NCBI GenBank assembly: GCA_947481355.1
Contig: CANKGM010000158.1
Span: 1-5,481 of the forward strand
Direction: 5' to 3'
Length of the DNA stretch: 5,481 nt
From: Chitinophagaceae bacterium
GTDB taxonomy: Bacteria > Bacteroidota > Bacteroidia > Chitinophagales > Chitinophagaceae
Shown: in pieces, positions 1-4,623 of the stretch
Position numbering within the stretch: position 1 is the first letter of the stretch
Layout: each line of letters starts with the position of its first letter
Program-made: the position numbers and the translations under genes
The notes under the pieces: generated by a model
Database searches by the model: none
Seen by the model: the letters and a program-made list of their open reading frames with translations, nothing else
What the model was told of the DNA's origin: nothing

Positions 1-2
1 CT

Positions 3-1007
3 ATAAAAGACCTTTTGCATGATGTGATTCATGATCTAACTCATTTTGATGGAAAATTCTTTTCAACAGTCAAACTGCTTATCAAAAAGCCTGGATTTTT
101 AACTGCAGAGTTCATTGCAGGAAAGAGGTCATCCTATTTACATCCAGTGAGAATGTATGTGTTTACTTCTGCGCTTTTTTTCTTCTTGTTTTACTCTTTC
201 TTCATCACAGTACCTGAAAAAAAATCAGACATCATTAATGCCATGTCGAAAGAGGAATTATTTGACAAGTACACTCAATTACATAAAGACAATGCACACC
301 TTTCATTTACCAAAGGGTTTATCATATCCAATAAAGCTGATACGCTGTATAACTTGAATGATATTGATCAATTTAATAAATTGAAAGACACTGTCACTTC
401 TTTGAACGATGTAGTGTTTAAATTAGACGCAGGGGATTCTTCGTTCATTACCAAGGATACTACATTTGAAACAGAAACGGATTATGAGAAATACCAAAAA
501 TCACTCCCTGATTCTGCAAAAGCTGGATTGATGGAATCATTCTGGGAGCGGAAAACCATTAGAGCTAAGCAATATTTTAAGAAAGATCTACAAGAAGCTT
601 GGGTAGAACAGTTGTCAAAGTTTATGCATAGTTTCCCAACATTGTTGTTTATTTCACTTCCTTTATTAGCATTTGTCTTGAGGCTGTTCTTTTTTAGAAG
701 AAAAAATTTAGGTTATGCAGTCCACGGAGTTTTTTTATTGCATCTCTATGTATTTAGCTTCATTGCATTGCTGTTTTATTTTATAGTAGTCAAGTTGATT
801 TCTTTCATTCAAATGGATGTTCCAGGTATTTTCGGATTTGTAGTTTTTATTGGGGTTATACTATATGGGTATAAGGCATTAAAGAATTTTTATGGACTGA
901 AACGAGCTAGTGCACTAGGTTACTACCTCTCGTTTTTAGTCTTTGCTGTGCTTTCTATATTCTTGCTATTTTTATTTTACTTGTTATTTATACTTTTGAA
1001 ATTATGA
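3..1007 (+). CDS. DUF3667-like integral membrane protein, 5' end outside window
   Basis: Function unknown. The frame is open to the left edge, so the gene is 5'-truncated by the window; the TTG at 15 is probably not a real start. Residues here count from the codon at 3. The opening region, IKDLLHDVIHDLTHFDGKFF followed by a PGF...EFIAGKR...HPVRMY stretch, resembles the conserved segment of Bacteroidota DUF3667 proteins, which usually follows a short N-terminal zinc ribbon; that ribbon would lie upstream. One membrane segment is visible at about residues 51-70. A charged, probably extracytoplasmic or cytoplasmic loop of about 140 residues follows. Four more hydrophobic segments lie at about 212-231, 241-265, 275-292 and 306-332, with FFFRRK after the second. 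The stop codon overlaps the mazG start (ATGA), which suggests co-transcription and translational coupling. The family call is from memory of the motif; the membrane topology is the firmer part. Confidence 0.66.
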   Translation: MKDLLHDVIHDLTHFDGKFFSTVKLLIKKPGFLTAEFIAGKRSSYLHPVRMYVFTSALFFFLFYSFFITVPEKKSDIINAMSKEELFDKYTQLHKDNAHLSFTKGFIISNKADTLYNLNDIDQFNKLKDTVTSLNDVVFKLDAGDSSFITKDTTFETETDYEKYQKSLPDSAKAGLMESFWERKTIRAKQYFKKDLQEAWVEQLSKFMHSFPTLLFISLPLLAFVLRLFFFRRKNLGYAVHGVFLLHLYVFSFIALLFYFIVVKLISFIQMDVPGIFGFVVFIGVILYGYKALKNFYGLKRASALGYYLSFLVFAVLSIFLLFLFYLLFILLKL

Positions 1008-1801
1008 GTCCGGAATCCATTTATTCCTTTTCTGCCTTACAGCAAGTGCTTGATGAACTTCGAGAGAAATGCCCCTGGGATCGAAAGCAGACCATTCAAA
1101 GCCTTCGCCAGCTCACTATAGAAGAATGCCATGAATTAGCTGATGCGATCACTTCGAACGATTGGGATGGCATTAAAGAAGAACTCGGCGATGTATTGCT
1201 TCATATTTTGTTCTATGCTAAAATTGCAACAGAACAAAAACAATTTACCATTCAGGATGTAATGGAAGCCGTCCGACAAAAATTAATCTACAGGCATCCT
1301 CATATTTATGGTGATGTGTTGGTGCAGGATGAAGAGGACGTTAAACGAAATTGGGAAAACCTAAAACTAAAAGAAGGCAAGACTTCCATTTTAAGCGGGG
1401 TGCCCCGATCTCTTCCTCCCATGGTTCAAGCGATGCGCTTACAGGAAAAAGCCAAGCAAGTTGGATTTGAATGGGAAAACAAAGAACAAGTCTGGGAAAA
1501 GGTACTAGAAGAATCGGATGAAGTGCAAGAGGCTGTAAAAAATGCTGAGGCTGAACCAGCGGATAAGAGTTTACAAGAGAAGATGGAAGATGAGGGAGGG
1601 GACTTGTTATTTTCAGTAATCAATTATGCTCGGTTTTTGAATATCGATCCTGATAATGCATTAGCAAAGACCAATAGAAAGTTTATGGATCGTTTCCAAG
1701 CGATGGAAAAAATAGTTTCAGCCAAAGGACAGCAGATGACTGATTTAAATTTAGCTGAAATGGATGCTATATGGGATGAAGTCAAGAAACTACAAGGCTA
1801 A
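1004..1801 (+). CDS. mazG: Nucleoside triphosphate pyrophosphohydrolase MazG
   Basis: Cytosolic enzyme of the all-alpha NTP pyrophosphatase family. It hydrolyses (d)NTPs to the monophosphate and pyrophosphate, clearing non-canonical nucleotides; in E. coli it also lowers ppGpp. The 265 residues match the two-domain MazG length (E. coli about 263). The N-terminal domain has CPWD (residues 23-26) and the metal-binding set E40, E41, E44 with E60 and D63 (EELGD). The C-terminal domain, usually the catalytic one, starts near QAMRLQEKAKQVGFEW (142-157) and carries E169, E170, E173 with E197 and D200 in GGDLLFSVINYAR, then a conserved KTNRKFMDRF segment (222-231). All key acidic residues appear present. 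The ATG overlaps the upstream stop by 4 bp with no clear Shine-Dalgarno, so coupled translation is likely. The 3' end abuts the convergent PolX gene. Confidence 0.95.
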   Translation: MSPESIYSFSALQQVLDELREKCPWDRKQTIQSLRQLTIEECHELADAITSNDWDGIKEELGDVLLHILFYAKIATEQKQFTIQDVMEAVRQKLIYRHPHIYGDVLVQDEEDVKRNWENLKLKEGKTSILSGVPRSLPPMVQAMRLQEKAKQVGFEWENKEQVWEKVLEESDEVQEAVKNAEAEPADKSLQEKMEDEGGDLLFSVINYARFLNIDPDNALAKTNRKFMDRFQAMEKIVSAKGQQMTDLNLAEMDAIWDEVKKLQG

Positions 1802-1802
1802 C

Positions 1803-3476
1803 TTATCGTTTCGCATGCTGCTTAACTAAAAAGCGTTCAAATTCGTCTTTAGAAAAACTGCTCAGGTTATTTTCTGCAACTAGTCCCCCTTTTTGTGCAG
1901 CCAAAACTCCGTACCGTATATCGTTAAAGCCATCAATATGATGCGCATCTGGGTCGATGGATAGAAGAACTCCCTTCCTTTGTGCCTTACTCACCCATGT
2001 CCAATCCAAATCAAGTCTCCTAGGATGGGCATTAATCTCTATAACCACATCATTTGCCGCACAGGCATCAATGATTTTATCATGGTCAATAGGATAGCCC
2101 TTACGACTTAGAAGTAGTCTTCCAGTAGGATGCCCAAGTATGCTCGTGAAGGGGTTTTCGATGGCGGTGAGCAGCCTTTGCATCGCTTTTTCTTCACTCA
2201 TTTTTAGGTTAGAGTGCACAGAAGCGATTACCAAGTCGAATGTGCTTAGAAATTGATTGGAGTAGTCAAGTGCCCCATCATTTAGAATATCGCACTCAAT
2301 ACTCTTGTAAATCCTAAAAGGAGCCAGTTTTTGATTCAATTCGTCAACGTATTGATGTTGTGCTTTTACGCGTTCTTCGTTGAGTCCGTTTGCATAGAAA
2401 GCAACCTTGCTGTGATCACTGATAACTAGATATTCTAGGCCTCTTCGTATACACTCTACTGCCATTTCTTCAATCGTATTGCTGCCATCACTCCAGTCGC
2501 TATGACTATGAATGATCCCTTTAATATCCGATGTTTGAACCAATTGAGGGATAGGATTCAATTTTGCTACATCAATTATTTCGGCAGTTTCTCTTAAGAA
2601 TGTAGGAATAAAATGGATTGTGGAAGCATTGAAAATTTCTTCTTCAGAATTATATCCTGATGGATTAAATGGAAAATCGTTTTCCCATCGTGCAATGAAT
2701 TCTTCGCTTGATGAAAATCGAAAATGCAATTCTGGAAGCTTAGTTGAGTTAGTGCACAGGATTTCAATCGCTACATTTTCTTCACCAACGCATTCAATTT
2801 TTTCTGCTGATTGATTTGTTATGTTGAAGTTTCCAGAGCTGAAAAATAATTTTATATTTTCTATGGAAACATCAGTTATCCACATTAATTTTTCGATAGT
2901 TGGCAGCTGTCTTGCGAATGCACCAGATGCTAAAATGGTATTTTTTGGGAATGCTTGTTTGAGCAATTGATCAATATGAAGAGCATACAATTCAACTTCT
3001 GAATACAGAAAATGTCCTTGGTGTTTGAAATAAAATTCAATCGCATCTGCTACATTTTTTTGTGTCTTCTCGCCAAATCCTTTGTATAATAAAAGTCGAT
3101 TTTCATTGCAGGCATAGAGTAGCTCACCAATATTTTCAATGCCCATATCTTTCCAAATGGTGGAAACTTTTTTCGGACCAAGTCCTTTTATTTGCATCAT
3201 CTCAAGAATGCCTTCAGGCGTTTTTTGAATGAGTGCATCAAGTGCCTCGAGTTTACCTGTTTCTAAAATTTCTATTATTTTTTTGCCAGTTGATTCGCTA
3301 ATGCCTTTCACTGAAAACAATTCGGATGGTGGAATTGAAGCAAGTTGAACAGGAGCTTTTTCAATGCTAAAAGCCGCGCTGGCATAGGATTTCGCCTTGA
3401 ATTCATTTTCTCGATGGATGTCCATCAGTTTGCTGAGTAGGGAGAACTGTTCGGCTATTGCGTAGTTGTCAAGCAT
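1803..3476 (-). CDS. polX: PolX-family protein: helix-hairpin-helix plus PHP phosphoesterase, degenerate polymerase domain
   Basis: 557 residues, close to bacterial PolX (about 570). The N-terminal 8-kDa-like region holds three helix-hairpin-helix-type motifs: VKGISESTGKK (56-66), IKGLGPKKV (96-104) and YKGFGEKTQKNV (131-142). They should bind DNA non-specifically. The C-terminal PHP domain (about 316-557) keeps all nine expected metal ligands: H323, H325, D330, H355, E394, H421, H449, D510 and H512, within HSHSDWSD, SDH, GHPTGR and PDAH. In bacterial PolX this domain gives Mn-dependent 3'-5' exonuclease and AP-endonuclease activity. The central nucleotidyltransferase region (about 155-290) is degenerate. 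Where PolX has GSxRRx6DxD, this protein reads GAFARQLPTIEKLM (185-198), putting K196 and M198 at the aspartates; the third aspartate aligns to A236. DNA synthesis is therefore unlikely, while nuclease activity is plausible (inference). The ATG at 3474-3476 has no clear Shine-Dalgarno but gives the expected family N-terminus. Confidence 0.9.
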   Translation of the reverse strand: MLDNYAIAEQFSLLSKLMDIHRENEFKAKSYASAAFSIEKAPVQLASIPPSELFSVKGISESTGKKIIEILETGKLEALDALIQKTPEGILEMMQIKGLGPKKVSTIWKDMGIENIGELLYACNENRLLLYKGFGEKTQKNVADAIEFYFKHQGHFLYSEVELYALHIDQLLKQAFPKNTILASGAFARQLPTIEKLMWITDVSIENIKLFFSSGNFNITNQSAEKIECVGEENVAIEILCTNSTKLPELHFRFSSSEEFIARWENDFPFNPSGYNSEEEIFNASTIHFIPTFLRETAEIIDVAKLNPIPQLVQTSDIKGIIHSHSDWSDGSNTIEEMAVECIRRGLEYLVISDHSKVAFYANGLNEERVKAQHQYVDELNQKLAPFRIYKSIECDILNDGALDYSNQFLSTFDLVIASVHSNLKMSEEKAMQRLLTAIENPFTSILGHPTGRLLLSRKGYPIDHDKIIDACAANDVVIEINAHPRRLDLDWTWVSKAQRKGVLLSIDPDAHHIDGFNDIRYGVLAAQKGGLVAENNLSSFSKDEFERFLVKQHAKR

Positions 3477-3498
3477 TATTTATGTATGAATTCAGATT

Positions 3499-3518
3499 GA
3501 ATAAATTTCGAATAAATT
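3499..3518. repeat. Direct repeat of GAATAAATT upstream of polX
   Basis: Two exact copies of the 9-mer GAATAAATT lie at 3499-3507 and 3510-3518, with an 11-bp period (about one helical turn), 23-42 bp upstream of the polX start. Such spacing could suit a regulator binding the same face of the helix. The region is very AT-rich, so chance is a real alternative. I found no convincing TTTG/TAnnTTTG promoter for polX in 3477-3546. Confidence 0.35.
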
Positions 3519-3540
3519 ATTGACATAAACTCATTAAAAT

Positions 3541-3564
3541 AAAAAAGTCCCGCCGAAGCGGGAC
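3541..3564 (-). terminator. Rho-independent terminator after the H1-like gene (UUCG tetraloop)
   Basis: A perfect 7-bp GC-rich stem, GTCCCGC (3547-3553) paired with GCGGGAC (3558-3564), encloses a 4-base loop. Read on the minus strand the loop is TTCG closed by C-G, the very stable C(UUCG)G tetraloop, and six T residues (3546-3541) follow the stem directly. It lies 25 bp past the stop of the H1-like gene and before polX, so it should end minus-strand transcripts from rplU, rpmA or the H1-like gene. On the plus strand the T tract is offset and the loop is CGAA, so termination there would be weaker. Confidence 0.92.
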
Positions 3565-3589
3565 CTGTATTTTTTGCTCTAACGAAGGA

Positions 3590-3784
3590 TTACTTCTTAG
3601 CAGCTTTCTTAGCAGCTTTTTTAGGAGCAGCTTTTTTTGCAGCTTTCTTAGGAGCAGCTTTTTTTGCAGCTTTCTTAGGAGCAGCTTTCTTAGCAGCTTT
3701 TTTAGGAGCAGCTTTTTTTGCAGCTTTCTTAGGAGCAGCTTTTTTTGCAGCCTTCTTAGGAGCAGCTTTTTTTGCAGTTGCCAT
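3590..3784 (-). CDS. Histone H1-like Lys/Ala/Pro repeat protein
   Basis: 64 residues, made only of K (28), A (28), P (6), M (1) and T (1). After MATA come six exact copies of KKAAPKKAA (residues 5-58) and a terminal KKAAKK. The composition matches the basic tails of histone H1, and bacterial H1-like or AlgP-like proteins. The likely role is non-specific binding of DNA, or possibly RNA, through lysines; this is inference from composition, as no folded domain is present. The ATG at 3782-3784 is the only sensible start. The clean frame, a candidate promoter upstream and a strong terminator just downstream support a real gene. It lies 95 bp downstream of rpmA on the same strand. The DNA is highly repetitive, with an internal 81-bp duplication. 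An alternative reading is a spare tail-like module regulated with ribosomal proteins. No enzymatic role is suggested. Confidence 0.82.
   Translation of the reverse strand: MATAKKAAPKKAAKKAAPKKAAKKAAPKKAAKKAAPKKAAKKAAPKKAAKKAAPKKAAKKAAKK
3611..3772 (-). repeat. Six 27-bp tandem repeats in an 81-bp duplicated block
   Basis: Six in-frame 27-bp units, each encoding KKAAPKKAA, start (plus-strand coordinates) at 3611, 3638, 3665, 3692, 3719 and 3746. Unit 3611-3637 is identical to 3692-3718, and 3638-3664 is identical to 3719-3745. Block 3611-3691 therefore matches 3692-3772 at 79 of 81 bases; the differences are 3671/3752 and 3689/3770. This indicates a duplication of a three-unit block. T7 runs on the plus strand begin at 3632, 3659, 3713, 3740 and 3767. 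Confidence 0.95.
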
Positions 3785-3824
3785 TTTGTTTAGAATTTAA
3801 TGGTTAGAAAAATGAATAACACCG

Positions 3825-3856
3825 TAAAAGTATAAACAGTTTTTGTTATTTACAAA
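3825..3856 (-). promoter_or_regulatory. Candidate promoter of the H1-like gene
   Basis: On the minus strand TTTG (3856-3853) is followed after 20 bp by TACTTTTA (3832-3825), which matches the Bacteroidota -7 pattern TAnnTTTG except for its last base. This would start transcription roughly 35 bases before the ATG at 3784. A perfect TATTTTTG also occurs at 3860-3853, but I see no TTG/TTTG at normal spacing upstream of it. The region is AT-rich, so confidence is limited. Confidence 0.4.
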
Positions 3857-3870
3857 AATATTTTTTATAC
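3830..3870. repeat. AT-rich inverted repeat between rpmA and the H1-like gene
   Basis: There are nested complementary arms: GTATAAA (3830-3836) with TTTATAC (3864-3870), and inside them TTTTTGT (3840-3846) with ACAAAAA (3852-3858) around a 5-base loop. In RNA it could form a weak, long, imperfect hairpin after rpmA. It overlaps the candidate promoter, so it could instead be a DNA-level site. It is AT-rich and lacks a following T tract on the minus strand, so it is not called a terminator. Confidence 0.4.
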
Positions 3871-3879
3871 ACATTGGTG

Positions 3880-4146
3880 TTAACCTGCAACAACTGCCGG
3901 AGTTACCGAAACGAATGTTTTATTATTCTTTGATTTTCTAAATTCCACTACACCATCAGCAATTGCGAAAATGGTAAAGTCTTTTCCAAGACCAACATTT
4001 TTGCCAGGATGATATTGTGTGCCACGTTGCTTCAAGATGATGTTTCCAGAAATTGCAGCTTGACCGCCAAAGATTTTTATACCAAGTCTTTTGCTGTGTG
4101 AGTCTCTGCCGTTCTTAACACTTCCTTCGCCTTTCTTATGTGCCAT
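3880..4146 (-). CDS. rpmA: 50S ribosomal protein L27
   Basis: Large-subunit ribosomal protein whose N-terminal tail reaches towards the peptidyl transferase centre. The 88 residues match the usual length. Signature stretches are MAHKKGEGSVKNGRDS at the N-terminus, SKRLGIKIFGG, ILKQRGTQYHPGKNVGLGKDFTIFA and the following DGVVEF. The protein starts directly at MAHKK, without the cleaved N-terminal extension known from Firmicutes. Residue 7 is E where many bacteria have a small residue (GEGS rather than GGGS). It lies 37 bp downstream of rplU on the same strand, the near-universal rplU-rpmA order. No Shine-Dalgarno is visible; the upstream bases are A/T-rich, as is usual in Bacteroidota. No good terminator follows directly, so transcripts may continue into the H1-like gene. 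Confidence 0.97.
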   Translation of the reverse strand: MAHKKGEGSVKNGRDSHSKRLGIKIFGGQAAISGNIILKQRGTQYHPGKNVGLGKDFTIFAIADGVVEFRKSKNNKTFVSVTPAVVAG

Positions 4147-4183
4147 AACTTAAATTTTTAATGGAGTTAATCTATTATACCGA

Positions 4184-4486
4184 TCAGGCTATGCTGTCGA
4201 TCATGATCTTTGTATAAAGTTTACGGTGTCCAATTTTTTTACGGAAACCTTTCCTTCTTTTCATTTTAAAAGCAATTACTTTATCACCTTGCACTTCGCT
4301 GATGATTTCTGCGCTTACTTTTTCTTTTACATCTTTTCCAACGGTTAATTTTCCGTCATTGTCTATTAACAATACCTCAGGGATATTGATTTTGTCTCCA
4401 ACACTTCCTTCAATATGGGGTACATACAAAAGTTGTCCTGCTTGAACTTTAAATTGGTGACCAGCTATCTTAATAATTGCGAACAT
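4184..4486 (-). CDS. rplU: 50S ribosomal protein L21
   Basis: Large-subunit protein that binds 23S rRNA. I chose the ATG at 4484-4486, giving 100 residues that begin MFAIIKIAGHQFKVQAGQ, the family's standard N-terminus (compare MYAVIxxGGKQYxV). The frame extends 21 codons further upstream to an ATG at 4549. That stretch has no L21 homology and would cover the candidate promoter at 4509-4539, so I reject it as a start. Other family marks are VGDKINIPEVLLI, and near the C-terminus KMKRRKGFRKKIGHRKLYTKIMIDSI, the basic rRNA-binding part. It is the first gene of an rplU-rpmA operon and is divergent from the GH3-family gene. Its promoter region carries an operator-like dyad. Confidence 0.96.
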   Translation of the reverse strand: MFAIIKIAGHQFKVQAGQLLYVPHIEGSVGDKINIPEVLLIDNDGKLTVGKDVKEKVSAEIISEVQGDKVIAFKMKRRKGFRKKIGHRKLYTKIMIDSIA

Positions 4487-4508
4487 ATTATTCCAAAATT
4501 TAGGAGTG

Positions 4509-4539
4509 CGAAGGTAAGAAGATTTTACCTTCTCCCAAA
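4509..4539 (-). promoter_or_regulatory. Candidate rplU-rpmA promoter
   Basis: Read on the minus strand, TTTG (4539-4536) is followed after 19 bp by TACCTTCG (4516-4509), one base off the Bacteroidota -7 consensus TAnnTTTG. Transcription would start near 4502, leaving a leader of about 15-20 bases before the rplU ATG at 4486. The leader is too short for an L21-type RNA leader. Confidence 0.55.
4510..4532. promoter_or_regulatory. Operator-like dyad over the rplU -7 element
   Basis: GAAGGTAA (4510-4517) and TTACCTTC (4525-4532) form a perfect 8-bp inverted repeat with a 7-base spacer, a 23-bp dyad. It covers the candidate rplU -7 hexamer and most of the promoter spacer. It lies upstream of the predicted transcription start, so it would act as a DNA site rather than an RNA hairpin. 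No regulator can be named. Confidence 0.45.
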
Positions 4540-4561
4540 GTTTAGGCAAAAAAATCTTCTT
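4516..4561. repeat. 11-bp inverted repeat flanking the rplU -33 element
   Basis: AAGAAGATTTT (4516-4526) and AAAATCTTCTT (4551-4561) are exact reverse complements separated by 24 bases, with centres 35 bp apart. One arm overlaps the 23-bp dyad; the other lies beyond the rplU -33 box, towards the GH3-family promoter. The position suggests a paired binding site, but the function is unknown. Confidence 0.5.
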
Positions 4562-4568
4562 TCTTTGT

Positions 4569-4601
4569 TTTGCCGGGTTTGCTTAGAGGAGGTTATCTTT
4601 G
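4569..4601 (+). promoter_or_regulatory. Candidate promoter of the GH3-family gene
   Basis: TTTG (4569-4572) is followed after 21 bp by TATCTTTG (4594-4601), a full match to the Bacteroidota -7 pattern TAnnTTTG. A start near 4608 would leave a leader of about 16 bases before the ATG at 4624. It diverges from the rplU promoter; the two -33 boxes are about 30 bp apart. Confidence 0.6.
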
Positions 4602-4623
4602 TTTCCTACCAGCGCTACAAGCT

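Noticed and set aside
15..17. TTG at 15 as the true start of the DUF3667-like gene
   Set aside because: The frame stays open to the window edge and the bases upstream continue the conserved IKDLLHD segment, so the gene begins outside the window.
1426..1623. Minus-strand serine-rich open frame inside mazG
   Set aside because: It is a shadow of the acidic mazG coding sequence, with no start context or homology of its own.
2620..2814. Plus-strand open frame inside polX
   Set aside because: It is antisense to the PolX central domain, with no family resemblance and no promoter.
3517..3545. Plus-strand TTGACA-like -35 element at about 3520
   Set aside because: No plus-strand gene follows; it runs into the terminator and the antisense of the H1-like gene, and Bacteroidota promoters do not use this motif.
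3590..3784. Low-complexity stretch read as a non-coding satellite or CRISPR-like array
   Set aside because: The repeats are contiguous with no unique spacers, keep one frame with a start and stop, vary synonymously and are followed by a strong terminator.
4487..4549. N-terminal extension of L21 by 21 residues from the ATG at 4549
   Set aside because: The extra residues do not resemble L21, the family begins at the internal MFAIIKIAG, and the extension would span the candidate promoter.
4585..4592. Shine-Dalgarno-like AGAGGAGG upstream of the GH3-family gene
   Set aside because: It lies over 30 bases before the ATG and inside the spacer of the candidate promoter, so it would probably not be in the mRNA.
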